Positions 1 through 7,716 are shown, counted from the first letter of the stretch. The stretch: 64,000 bases of DNA from Chromatiales bacterium (GCA_027076405.1 JALTJN010000379.1:1-64000); one strand, 5' to 3'. Program-made: numbers and translations. The notes: a model not told the origin generated them from the letters alone.

Positions 1-2
1 TC

Positions 3-1106
3 ACGGGTGAAATGGAAGGACGTTTAGGCGCACCAATTTATGGAATGTATAGCGTTGAAGATCAACTGGAAAAATATATAACACCTGACGGCGTCACGAT
101 GACCGGAATGCCCTGGGGGTTAATTGGACCACCAGAAGATGACAGTCAGTCAGGTTTTGAATGGTCTGGTGAGTGGACGGTAACCTATGAAACCTTCCGT
201 GATATGGGCGCTGCATTTATGGTTGCGCTGGTTCTTATCTATGGCTTGATCGTTTGGGAATTTAAAAACTTTACCATAGCCGGCGTTATTATGGCGCCAA
301 TTCCTTTAACTCTTATTGGAATTATACCCGGACACTGGATATTAGGTGCAGAGTTTACTGCAACGTCAATGATTGGCTTTATTGCCCTGGCCGGAATTAT
401 TGTTCGTAATTCTATTTTACTGGTTGAGTTTGTTAAAAATGAAGTTGCTGATGGTAAAGAACTGGTTGATGCGGTTGTTTCTGCCGGACAAGTCAGAATG
501 CGTCCTATCTTTATTACTGCGCTTACTCTAATGGCTGGTGCCGCAGCCATTATCAATGATCCTATCTTTCAGGGTATGGCAGCGGGTTTACTCTTTGGTA
601 CAGGGGTTGCCACAGTATTAACGCTCATTGTGATTCCTCTTGGCTGTATTAGTGCAGGTAAACAATTTTATTTGATGAATGAAATGCCTGTTCCAGATGA
701 TCTTAAAAATAATGCTGAAAACAAATCTGAAAAGTTTGATGGTTCAAGTGTGTGGCATTCAGTCAATAAAACAATAGCAACAGTATTTACTTTCTTACAT
801 AAGAATACTCTATGGCTATTTGAATCAGTAAAAAAATGGATAGCTAACTTTAAATCTGATGCAGAAAAATATGAGCCTGAAATAGCAAGAGAAAAAACTG
901 CGTTAAATGCACAAAATGATAAAGAAAAACCAGCTAAAGAAAAAACAAGTAAGGAAGTAAAAAAAAGCAGTAAGAAAAAAGTTGCTAAGAAAGAATTAAG
1001 CACAAAGAAAACATCGAGCAAGCGCGCATCAAAGAAAAAACGTCGTGGAATTAAACTAAAAAACATTGAAGATAAACAAGAGAAGAAAGATGATGAAAAA
1101 GAATAA
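3..1106 (+). CDS. RND-family efflux permease, C-terminal part (partial at window start)
   Basis: The reading frame is open from the left edge, so this is the 3' end of a longer gene. It holds about five hydrophobic spans matching the last membrane helices of an inner-membrane RND pump, including the stretch GIIVRNSILLVEF that is typical of the AcrB/HAE1 group. These proton-driven permeases export drugs, metals or other compounds together with periplasmic adaptor and outer-membrane partners, which lie outside the window or elsewhere. After the last helix there is a cytoplasmic extension of about 150 residues. Its last 60 or so are extremely rich in Lys, Ser and Thr and look like a histone-H1 tail, which is unusual for the family. 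The substrate cannot be told. The 3' end overlaps the start of the next gene. Confidence 0.85.
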   Translation, partial: TGEMEGRLGAPIYGMYSVEDQLEKYITPDGVTMTGMPWGLIGPPEDDSQSGFEWSGEWTVTYETFRDMGAAFMVALVLIYGLIVWEFKNFTIAGVIMAPIPLTLIGIIPGHWILGAEFTATSMIGFIALAGIIVRNSILLVEFVKNEVADGKELVDAVVSAGQVRMRPIFITALTLMAGAAAIINDPIFQGMAAGLLFGTGVATVLTLIVIPLGCISAGKQFYLMNEMPVPDDLKNNAENKSEKFDGSSVWHSVNKTIATVFTFLHKNTLWLFESVKKWIANFKSDAEKYEPEIAREKTALNAQNDKEKPAKEKTSKEVKKSSKKKVAKKELSTKKTSSKRASKKKRRGIKLKNIEDKQEKKDDEKE

Positions 1107-1938
1107 GCAGTTACAAAAATACTTAATTATTCTATTAGCACTTGCTAGTACATCAACTCTGTTAGCTGCAGATCGAGATGTAATTGTAGAAAAAGAAAAA
1201 CCGGCAGTGTTGCCACCTGCACCAGCAGGGCCATATCGTTCTCAAAACATGGGTGAGAATAAGAAAGCATCTGAAAAAGTGATGCAAACTGCGCCACGAT
1301 ATACACAACGTACACCGCAACCTATGCCTGTATCACAATATGCACAACGTGTACCGCAACCGATGCCAGCACCACAATATACACAACGTGCGCCACAACC
1401 CATGCCGGTACCACAGTTTAGACAACGTGCACCACAACCCATGCCGGTACCACGGTATGGACAACGTGTACCACAACCCATGCCAGCACCACAGTTTAGA
1501 CAACGTGCACCACAACCGATGCCGGTACCACAGTTTAGACAACGTGCACCACAATCCATGCCGGTACCACGATATAGACAACGTGTACCACAACCCATGC
1601 CAGCACCACAGTTTAGACAACGTGCGCCACAACCGGTGCCTGCACCACAATATGCACGACGTACACCACAACCAATGCAAAGACCGCCTGTACCGGACTG
1701 GGTTAAAAATCCACCTTATGGTCCTAAGCCACCGAAGTGGGTAACAAATCCTCCAGCACCACCGGCATGGGTAAATCAGGCGCCACCGCAACCAATGCAA
1801 AGACCACCTGTACCGGACTGGGTTAAAAACTCACCTTATGGAGCGAAGCCACCTAAATGGGTAACGAATCCACCAAAGTGGGTAACTACACCGCGTCCAC
1901 CCGTTTATGGATATAGCAACCCTGGATGGCATCGTTAA
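1090..1938 (+). CDS. exported Pro/Gln/Arg-rich tandem-repeat protein
   Basis: About 282 residues with a clear N-terminal signal peptide (basic start, hydrophobic core, likely cleavage after LLA near residue 26). The middle is nine tandem 13-residue repeats of the form QRxPQPMPxPQxx. The end carries two copies of a second unit, PVPDWVKNxPYGxKPPKWV. The start chosen is the ATG at 1090, just after an AGAGAAG-like ribosome site and overlapping the end of the RND gene, which suggests translational coupling. An in-frame ATG at 1066 would lie deeper inside that gene and would precede the signal peptide awkwardly. No catalytic domain is visible. Composition suggests an extended, disordered periplasmic or surface protein. 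Its role is unknown. Confidence 0.75.
   Translation: MMKKNKQLQKYLIILLALASTSTLLAADRDVIVEKEKPAVLPPAPAGPYRSQNMGENKKASEKVMQTAPRYTQRTPQPMPVSQYAQRVPQPMPAPQYTQRAPQPMPVPQFRQRAPQPMPVPRYGQRVPQPMPAPQFRQRAPQPMPVPQFRQRAPQSMPVPRYRQRVPQPMPAPQFRQRAPQPVPAPQYARRTPQPMQRPPVPDWVKNPPYGPKPPKWVTNPPAPPAWVNQAPPQPMQRPPVPDWVKNSPYGAKPPKWVTNPPKWVTTPRPPVYGYSNPGWHR
1306..1656 (+). repeat. 39-bp coding tandem repeat, nine copies
   Basis: Nine head-to-tail 39-bp units, each starting CAACGT and coding for QRxPQPMPxPQxx. Copies differ at a few third positions and at Ala/Val and Phe/Tyr choices. The unit is a multiple of three, so copy-number change would lengthen or shorten the protein without a frameshift. For the same reason several alternative frames stay open through the block. 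Confidence 0.9.
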
Positions 1939-1985
1939 GTGAATGAAATAGATATCAAGATGATTAAGCATCATGGAGTTAGAAA

Positions 1986-2510
1986 ATGAAACTAACATCT
2001 TTCAATGCGTATAGAAAAATTTTGTTAAAGAGCACAGCAATATGTTTGCTGTTAATAACCGCAAGCTATAGCAGTTTAACTTTTTCTGAGTCATTAACCT
2101 ATTCGCCGGATCAATGGCCAAGACGCTGGGGTATGTTAATGAACAAAACTAAGTTACAAGACCGATTAACAGGTTATAGCAGGCATGCTAATAAAATCAG
2201 TTCTGCTCCGTTGCGAAGTCCTGTATGGGGTGTTGTACCTGCAGCAAGACAGAAGCCACGTCGAACTTTACGACCTGAATATAATACGACTGCACACATA
2301 CACAATTATTACGGACAAAATTTTTACCCTGCATATAACGGCTTGGGATTAGCTAATCCTTATAACTCGCCATTATTTGTGCCAGGGCTGATGCCGGGGT
2401 TAGCAGCACCGGCTATACCCTATGGCGCATATCCTTACATGGGGGGGTATCCGTTATATAGAGGGTTACCTGTTATGGGAGGTATGCCTGGTATTGGTTA
2501 TCTTTGGTAA
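1986..2510 (+). CDS. exported Tyr/Pro/Gly-rich protein of unknown function
   Basis: 174 residues with an N-terminal hydrophobic export signal (about residues 14-34) behind a GGAG ribosome site. The region after the signal contains SPDQWPRRWGMLM. The C-terminal third is low complexity, rich in Pro, Gly, Tyr and Leu (for example YGAYPYMGGYPLYRG). No known domain is recognised. It lies between the repeat protein and the sulfur-globule-like gene, all exported and all unusual in composition, so a shared envelope role is plausible. That is inference from position only. Confidence 0.7.
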   Translation: MKLTSFNAYRKILLKSTAICLLLITASYSSLTFSESLTYSPDQWPRRWGMLMNKTKLQDRLTGYSRHANKISSAPLRSPVWGVVPAARQKPRRTLRPEYNTTAHIHNYYGQNFYPAYNGLGLANPYNSPLFVPGLMPGLAAPAIPYGAYPYMGGYPLYRGLPVMGGMPGIGYLW

Positions 2511-2625
2511 AAAAATAATGAATTAAATATTTTTAAACTAAAAGTAATTTTATTGTTTTAAATCAAATATAGATAATTTAAAAAATGTATTTTAGCTGTG
2601 AGGAATAAAAACTTAATTTTATAAA

Positions 2626-2700
2626 AATTAAATTAAATTAAATTAAATTAAATTAAATTAAATTAAAGAAAAGTAAATTAAAGAAAAGTAAATTAAAGAA
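2626..2700. repeat. AATTA pentanucleotide array plus 15-bp repeat
   Basis: Eight perfect AATTA units (2626-2665) are followed by two copies of the 15-mer AAGAAAAGTAAATTA (2666-2695) and a partial third. The array ends about 30 bp upstream of a candidate -35 box at 2730. Such arrays can change length by slippage and alter promoter spacing or UP-element strength. Confidence 0.9.
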
Positions 2701-2729
2701 CAGTGATGACAAGAAAGGAAATATTATTC

Positions 2730-2776
2730 TTGTTTGTCTGTATAGGGTAATTAATATGCCACTCGATATTAATTAC
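2730..2776 (+). promoter_or_regulatory. candidate promoter with perfect palindromic operator for the sulfur-globule-like gene
   Basis: A TTGTTT box (2730-2735) and a TAATAT box (2752-2757) are separated by 16 bp, a reasonable sigma-70 layout. Overlapping the -10 is a perfect inverted repeat, GTAATTAATAT / ATATTAATTAC (2747-2757 and 2766-2776) with an 8-nt spacer, as expected for a dimeric regulator site. The promoter assignment is by eye; the palindrome is exact. Confidence 0.55.
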
Positions 2777-2856
2777 TTATTGAAATATAAAAGAGTGAAG
2801 GCGGTATGGGTTTCCATGCCAATGTTTGACCTTCGAAAACATGAGGGAGAAGGGAA

Positions 2857-3309
2857 ATGAAAAACGTACGAAAATTAATGGGCATCATGGCATTAGCTGC
2901 TGTAGTTGCATTACCATTTTCTGCCGCTGAAGCGTGGTGGGGACCTTTTGGTAACAACGGCTGGGGCAATAATGGCAATGGTTGGGGCAACAACGGTTGG
3001 GGTAATAATGGCAACGGTTGGGGCAACGGCAATGGCTGGGGAACTGGTGACGGTAATATGTCATTTAGTATGGGCGGTAGTGGTCGTAGCAATATGCAAG
3101 GTTATGGAAATGGCTATGGCAACGGTTATGGTAATAATTATTACAATGGTGGATACAATGGCTATGGTAATGGTTATAACGGCTATAACAATGGTTACTA
3201 TGGTGCGCCAGGCTATTATGCGCCACCACCACCTCCACAAGGTTACTATGGACGCCCTTACTATGGTCCTGGACAACCACCGGCTGCACCAGCTGCACCA
3301 GCAAAATAA
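2857..3309 (+). CDS. sulfur globule family protein (envelope of sulfur globules)
   Basis: 150 residues. A signal peptide (about residues 1-26, cleavage after AEA) is followed by WWGPFG, then Trp-Gly-Asn repeats, a middle block NMSFSMGGSGR, Tyr-Gly-Asn repeats, and a Pro/Tyr tail (GRPYYGPGQPP). The order signal peptide, WWGP, repeats, NMSxS-GGSGR and GYG repeats matches the small SgpA/SgpB-type proteins that coat periplasmic sulfur globules in purple sulfur bacteria and related sulfur oxidisers. A strong ribosome site (GAGGGAGAAGGG) and its own promoter region suggest high expression. Low-complexity sequence makes homology by eye less certain. The alternative is an unrelated Gly-rich envelope protein. 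Confidence 0.7.
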   Translation: MKNVRKLMGIMALAAVVALPFSAAEAWWGPFGNNGWGNNGNGWGNNGWGNNGNGWGNGNGWGTGDGNMSFSMGGSGRSNMQGYGNGYGNGYGNNYYNGGYNGYGNGYNGYNNGYYGAPGYYAPPPPPQGYYGRPYYGPGQPPAAPAAPAK

Positions 3310-3315
3310 GCATAA

Positions 3316-3360
3316 TTTCGGATTTAAGTTAAACGAAAGTTGTTTATCTTGAATCCGAAA
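3316..3360 (+). terminator. stem-loop after the sulfur-globule-like gene (attenuator or mRNA stabiliser)
   Basis: A 13-bp stem, TTTCGGATTTAAG against CTTGAATCCGAAA with one G-U pair and a 19-nt loop, starts 7 nt after the stop codon. It is followed by CGCTTTTATT rather than a strong U tract. It could partly terminate transcription or protect the upstream message, giving more sulfur-globule-like protein than downstream products. Confidence 0.5.
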
Positions 3361-3402
3361 CGCTTTTATTAAAATTAACTTTACGGAATGGAGCGGTGTG
3401 TT

Positions 3403-4248
3403 ATGACGGCTTTAATTAGAGTGGGAATGCTTTTATCCGGGTATTTAATTGTTTTTACAGTTAATGCTTTTGAAGTGGCAACAGAGTTTTCAGCAGAAGC
3501 GGTGCAGAGTGTACCGGGACAACCCGCGATGAACATAAAAATGTTTGTGAGTAAAAAAGCAGTTAGGACTGAAACGAATATTAATGGTAATACAGTTGTA
3601 GAAATTGTTTATCCAAATGAAAATCGTCGAATTTTATTAAATCAAGCAAGAAAAACATATGTTGAGCAAAAAAGACAAGCTAATGAATTACAAAAAAATA
3701 AAAATATAAAAGGAACACCCTGTGAGGGTATAGCCGGTGCAAAATGTAAAAAATTATCAAATGAAAAACTAAATAAGCGTCAAACAGTGAAATGGGAAAT
3801 GACGGTTATGAGAAAGGGTAATAAATTAAAAAGTTTACATTGGATTGATAAAAAACGTCATATGCCATTAAGAGAGCAATTATATGATGGCACGGTATCA
3901 ACGATGACGATGGTAGCTAAAGAAAAAGTAAATGGACGAAACACTGAGAAATGGAAGTTTCATTCAGTTCGTCCTAATGGTCAATTTATAGAGTCTCTGC
4001 AATGGTATGACCCAAAATTAAAAATGGTTATTCGAGAGGTTCTTCCTGGTGGTTATGTTAGAGAGTTACGCAATATTAAAGTTGCAAGACAAAATAAAAA
4101 ATTGTTCAAAGTTCCGGCTGGCTACAAAAAAGAAAATATATCTGTGACTGTGCCATCACAAAACAAAACTATGAACAGACAGGCTCCAGCGAAAATGAAT
4201 TTTAGAAACAATATGCAGAGACCTGCGACTCAAGGTCGAGTTCGGTAA
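3403..4248 (+). CDS. exported protein, possible DUF4412/LolA-like fold
   Basis: About 281 residues. The start at 3403 is preferred because GGAG lies 9 nt upstream and the protein then begins with a good signal peptide ending VNA (about residue 21); the ATG at 3388 is an alternative. The mature part has repeated beta-type stretches such as FSAEAV, RRILLNQARKTYVEQ, a Cys pair (TPCEGIAGAKCKKL), WIDKKRHMPLREQLYDG and LFKVPAGY. These resemble periplasmic proteins annotated as DUF4412 or LolA-like. The assignment is from motif memory and tentative. It is the first gene of the tight run to 8435; the ParA gene begins 5 nt after its stop. Confidence 0.6.
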   Translation: MTALIRVGMLLSGYLIVFTVNAFEVATEFSAEAVQSVPGQPAMNIKMFVSKKAVRTETNINGNTVVEIVYPNENRRILLNQARKTYVEQKRQANELQKNKNIKGTPCEGIAGAKCKKLSNEKLNKRQTVKWEMTVMRKGNKLKSLHWIDKKRHMPLREQLYDGTVSTMTMVAKEKVNGRNTEKWKFHSVRPNGQFIESLQWYDPKLKMVIREVLPGGYVRELRNIKVARQNKKLFKVPAGYKKENISVTVPSQNKTMNRQAPAKMNFRNNMQRPATQGRVR

Positions 4249-4252
4249 TATT

Positions 4253-4888
4253 GTGATTACAGTCATTGCAAATTTAAAAGGTGGTTCAGGCAAGAGTACG
4301 GTTACTTTTAACCTGGGACTATGGCTACAAATGAAAGGTCAGCCTGTTGTTGCTTATGATCTTGATCCGCAGCAAACATTAACGGATGTTGCTGAAGTGA
4401 GAAGAGAAGAAGGGTATACACCACCCTTACAGGTTAATCAGCCAAGAGAAAGTTTAGTTGATGATATGCAATATCATCCAGAGCAGACTCAGGTGCTTGT
4501 GGATGTTGGTGCTTCAAATATGGAGGCGATGAAGCTGGCTCTGTCAGTTGCTGATCGCATTATTATTCCTGTACCACCAAGTCAGCCGGATGTTTGGGCA
4601 ACACAACGGTTTTTAACTATTTTTGACAGTTTGGAAAGCAATAAAAATCCGGAAATGAGAGTTTTTGTAAATCGTGCAGATACTCATAAAGCAATTAAAG
4701 AGTCAGATGAAACAGAAGAAGTTTTAGATCAGCTTTCCGGGGTAAAGTTAATACCGCAGCGGTTATACCAAAGAACAGTTTATCGTCGTTCCTTAAGTGA
4801 AGGGATGTCGATATTTGAAATATCAAAACGTAGTAAAGCAGTTGATGAGTTTAATTGTTTAGCAGGGATACTATATCCCGATTTATAA
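4253..4888 (+). CDS. ParA/MinD-family ATPase
   Basis: 211 residues from a GTG start directly after the preceding stop, implying coupling. The deviant Walker A motif KGGSGKST (residues 9-16) includes the signature lysine that marks ParA/MinD ATPases able to dimerise on ATP. YDLDPQQTL and LVDVGAS follow as the other nucleotide-site elements. These proteins bind DNA or membrane and position plasmids, chromosomes or cellular bodies. No ParB or centromere-like gene is adjacent. Its neighbours are membrane and exported proteins, so organelle or complex positioning is more likely than plasmid partition. The cargo is unknown. Confidence 0.85.
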   Translation: MITVIANLKGGSGKSTVTFNLGLWLQMKGQPVVAYDLDPQQTLTDVAEVRREEGYTPPLQVNQPRESLVDDMQYHPEQTQVLVDVGASNMEAMKLALSVADRIIIPVPPSQPDVWATQRFLTIFDSLESNKNPEMRVFVNRADTHKAIKESDETEEVLDQLSGVKLIPQRLYQRTVYRRSLSEGMSIFEISKRSKAVDEFNCLAGILYPDL

Positions 4889-4921
4889 AATTAAAAGGCT
4901 GCATAGCTTAAGGATACAAAT

Positions 4922-5719
4922 ATGAAATTTTTACGGCATATATTAAGTCACCTGTTTTTAATTATTTTTTTACTTGCAGTGGTTTCTGTATTCTATTACC
5001 GGACATTATTATTGCCTGCTGAAGTCGTCGCTAAAATAGATGGCTATGTAAATAATGTTTACCCGCCAGCAGTAAAATTTTCCTCGAAAAGAGAGTATTT
5101 TTGGTCGATTAAAGGAAAGCGAATCGTATCCTTCGATGATTTAAATCTGTTTAAGAAAGATGATGCTGTAGTTGCAGAGAAAGAAGAAAAGACAAATATT
5201 GCAACAATAGACAATGACAGTAGTACTTCAACAGAAAAAGAAGTGAAAGTTGTAACTACTATTAAAACTCATGCGCCAGTTGTAACGCCTGTACCTGATT
5301 CGATAGATGTTGAAAAAGCAGAGAAAAAGTCTGAAATTATTGCTACAACTAAACCTGAAGTTGAGTCTAAAGTACAGGAAAAAATTGTCACTAAAGTAAA
5401 AGACAGTGACACAAGTGCTGAGCGTAACCTTCTGATTGATGCCAGAAATGCCTTTAACAAAGGGAACATCTCAACATCAGAAAAACTTTACCTTGAATTA
5501 ACCCGGCTTGAACAAGATAACCCTGATGCTTTTGGAGAACTGGGGAATGTATATTACTCGCAGGGAAAGTGGGACAAGGCAGGGCAAGCCTATTATGAAG
5601 CCGCTGTTCGATTAATTGCAGAAGGACATTACAACCAGGTTTCATATTTACAGCAGGTTATCAGTGGCTTGAATGCTGAATATGCAGAAAAATTATCTCA
5701 ACAAATAATGAGTCGATAA
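4922..5719 (+). CDS. membrane-anchored TPR protein
   Basis: 265 residues. One N-terminal membrane span (about residues 8-27) is followed by a linker to about residue 165 rich in Glu, Lys, Thr and Val and probably disordered. The C-terminus has tetratricopeptide-type helices (about 168-235), for example DAFGELGNVYYSQGKWDKAGQAYYEAA. A single N-terminal anchor would place the TPR part in the periplasm, where it would act as a protein-binding scaffold. It follows the ParA gene by 33 nt in the same direction. The partner is unknown. Confidence 0.7.
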   Translation: MKFLRHILSHLFLIIFLLAVVSVFYYRTLLLPAEVVAKIDGYVNNVYPPAVKFSSKREYFWSIKGKRIVSFDDLNLFKKDDAVVAEKEEKTNIATIDNDSSTSTEKEVKVVTTIKTHAPVVTPVPDSIDVEKAEKKSEIIATTKPEVESKVQEKIVTKVKDSDTSAERNLLIDARNAFNKGNISTSEKLYLELTRLEQDNPDAFGELGNVYYSQGKWDKAGQAYYEAAVRLIAEGHYNQVSYLQQVISGLNAEYAEKLSQQIMSR

Positions 5720-5755
5720 ATAAGAATTAAAAGATTTAAAATTTAAGGATGTATT

Positions 5756-6274
5756 ATGAGTGCTAAAAAAACAATTCAGGATGAGTCGAAAAACATTGAT
5801 AAATCCAAAGATAATTCTTTACCCTCTAATGATGGCGGCGATCAACCTACATGGGATGAAAAAAGAAAAGGTAAAAGTATGGAAGCCTGTATGGGCGAGA
5901 GTCTGGATCAATTATCAACAGCCTTTATGGAAAGCGCCCGACGTTGGGAAATGATCGTTTATCCATCATTGTTTGCTTTTATTGTTCTTGCTGGTTATGG
6001 CTTCTTTTTGATCTATAGTTTAACTAAAGATGTGCATCTTGTTGTGCAGGATATGCATAAAGTAACAATGAGTATGGAAAGGGTTGTTGTAAATATGGAT
6101 AAAATTTCGAAAAACATGGTGGTAATGACACAAACAGTAGATAACCAGTCTGCCAGTATGAGAGAAATGGTGTATCACGTTCGAGGAATGAATATGTCAA
6201 TGAATCAAATGCGTTACGATATGTCAAATGTGAGTCGACCGATGTCGTTTATGAATGATTTTTTGCCGTGGTAA
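5756..6274 (+). CDS. single-span membrane protein with methionine-heptad coiled coil
   Basis: 172 residues. A polar N-terminus (1-60) is followed by a membrane span (about 66-88, with IVYPSLFAFIVLAGYGFFLIY). From residue 97 to 166 run ten unbroken heptads in which position 4 is Met in eight of ten and position 7 is mostly Val, Ile or Met. The last 74 residues contain 15 methionines. This is a strongly regular coiled coil, probably oligomeric, with a Met core. It has no recognised family. It sits between the TPR and Gln-rich membrane proteins in the ParA cluster. Confidence 0.7.
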   Translation: MSAKKTIQDESKNIDKSKDNSLPSNDGGDQPTWDEKRKGKSMEACMGESLDQLSTAFMESARRWEMIVYPSLFAFIVLAGYGFFLIYSLTKDVHLVVQDMHKVTMSMERVVVNMDKISKNMVVMTQTVDNQSASMREMVYHVRGMNMSMNQMRYDMSNVSRPMSFMNDFLPW

Positions 6275-6313
6275 TTGTATTTAAGTAATTATAAGTGACA
6301 GGGGAAATTTAAA

Positions 6314-7099
6314 ATGAGCGATGAAATTAAAAAGGATGAGGCTGCAGATAAAGAGTCAGGCAATAAATCTAAAACGGTTAAAAAAACAACCGCGTCTAAA
6401 AAAGAGAAAGCCAGTGTTAAAGCAGACGCTGAACATGATACAGAAAACAACAAGATTATTGACAAATTGAAGGCTATGGGGGTTATGCGTAGCGAAAAGA
6501 ATAACAATGATGTTTTAAATTCAGATAAAAATATACTTCCCTTTGTCGTAGTAATGAGTGTGGTAGTTGTTATGATCGTTGGTTATTTAGTCTGGACCTT
6601 AAATAAAAATATTGAAGGAGAACAAGTTGCTACAAACATGAGTGATGCTCAATCATCTTCTCAGCATATGCCACAGTATAGTAATCGAAATGATTCTTAC
6701 CCTTATTATAATCGTGAACTGCAACAGCGCATGCAGTCGCAACAGGAACAATATAATAAATGGGTACAACAGCAACAAAAAAACAGACAGATGCGCATGC
6801 AGCAGCAAAAAAAGATGTTCGAACAGCGCCAGCAGCAATATGCCAAGCAGCGTACACAACAGAAGAAGTGGATGGAACAACAGCAAAAAGCTCAACAACA
6901 GCAATATGCTCAGCAACAAAAATGGGCGCAACAACAATATCCGCAACAACAATACTCTCAACAACCGTATCCGAGACAGCAATATCGGACTCAGCAGCCA
7001 CAACCCAATACTTATTATCCGGGACAAGTTGCTCAACAACCCTATTATAACGCGCCTAATTACCAACAGCCTGCGCCTTATTACGGGCCGCAATATTAA
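6314..7099 (+). CDS. single-span membrane protein with Lys-rich head and Gln/Tyr-rich tail
   Basis: 261 residues. Residues 1-73 are charged and Lys-rich. One membrane span follows (about 75-98, with FVVVMSVVVVMIVGYLVW). The rest is low complexity, first Gln/Met/Lys with runs such as QQQQYAQQQKWAQQQ, then Tyr/Pro/Gln ending APYYGPQY. The tail resembles condensate-prone sequences and shares the PYYGP motif with the sulfur-globule-like protein at 2857-3309. The likely topology is head inside and tail in the periplasm. The function is not known; a scaffold contacting a periplasmic body is an inference. Confidence 0.65.
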   Translation: MSDEIKKDEAADKESGNKSKTVKKTTASKKEKASVKADAEHDTENNKIIDKLKAMGVMRSEKNNNDVLNSDKNILPFVVVMSVVVVMIVGYLVWTLNKNIEGEQVATNMSDAQSSSQHMPQYSNRNDSYPYYNRELQQRMQSQQEQYNKWVQQQQKNRQMRMQQQKKMFEQRQQQYAKQRTQQKKWMEQQQKAQQQQYAQQQKWAQQQYPQQQYSQQPYPRQQYRTQQPQPNTYYPGQVAQQPYYNAPNYQQPAPYYGPQY

Positions 7100-7128
7100 G
7101 ATAATTCAATAAGTTTTATGAGGATGAT

Positions 7129-7716
7129 ATGAATATTATTAAAAATGGACTGGCATTAATTGGTGTTATTTCTGTGGTGGCTGTTTTATGGGCTATTTAC
7201 TTAATTGAACCGGCATATCATCGTTTTAATAGTTTTGATGATAAGGCTTTTGATACTTATCAATCTTTAGTTAAAAATATTTTAGAAACAGGCAATGCGG
7301 CGGAAGCGACAGTATGGAAAGTGCCGGTTGATGGGGGATTAAAAGCTGATGAAGTTGAAGAGGTTATGAAGTTTGTTGCTAATGAACACAATATAAAAAA
7401 TGTAGGTGAGTTACCTCTTTATAAACAGGTTGAAGCCAGTACAGGTAAACCTTTTCGTTTTATGAAGATATATATGTTTTGTAATGCGCTAACTGCAGCA
7501 AAAATGGTGAGGTATAGTGATGCCTTCTCTGCTTATTTACCTTGCCGGATAACGTTGCTTGAAGATAAGACCGGTAAATTATGGTTGTATTCATTGAATA
7601 TGGATTTAATGATTCATGGTGGAACACCATTACCTCAAGAGTTAAAGAAAGAAGCATTAAATGTCAAAAAAATCATTCTTGATATTATGAATCGTGGTGC
7701 AAGTGGTGAATTTTAA
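7129..7716 (+). CDS. DUF302 domain protein, membrane-anchored
   Basis: 195 residues. One N-terminal membrane span or signal anchor (about 7-25) is followed by a domain with GELPLYKQVEASTGKPF, FCNALTAAKMV, YLPCRITLLED and LWLYSLNMDLMIHGG. These match the conserved features of DUF302 (the FCN...A..M and LPCRI motifs). DUF302 proteins are common in sulfur and metal bacteria and have no settled biochemical role. The gene follows the Gln-rich protein by 29 nt and precedes the last gene of the cluster by 14 nt. Confidence 0.75.
   Translation: MNIIKNGLALIGVISVVAVLWAIYLIEPAYHRFNSFDDKAFDTYQSLVKNILETGNAAEATVWKVPVDGGLKADEVEEVMKFVANEHNIKNVGELPLYKQVEASTGKPFRFMKIYMFCNALTAAKMVRYSDAFSAYLPCRITLLEDKTGKLWLYSLNMDLMIHGGTPLPQELKKEALNVKKIILDIMNRGASGEF

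Larger units (their letters stand above)
2511..2856. other. 346-bp gap upstream of the sulfur-globule-like gene
   Basis: Very AT-rich non-coding stretch. It holds a pentanucleotide repeat array, a 15-bp repeat, a perfect 11-bp inverted repeat overlapping a plausible promoter, and a purine-rich ribosome site (GAGGGAGAAGGG) directly before the next gene. No open frame of credible composition is seen. Confidence 0.7.

Noticed and set aside
1306..1656. Possible CRISPR array
   Set aside because: Units are directly adjacent with no spacers and encode a regular peptide repeat.
1242..1800. Long alternative frames on both strands across the 39-bp repeat
   Set aside because: The repeat unit is a multiple of three and free of stops in several frames, so they stay open by chance; only the plus-strand frame with a signal peptide makes sense.
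4253..4888. Plasmid partition locus
   Set aside because: No ParB, centromere-like repeats or replication gene is near, and the flanks are chromosomal.
6630..7112. Several open frames of low complexity in the Gln-rich gene
   Set aside because: They come from CAA/CAG runs read in other frames and have no start context or plausible composition.
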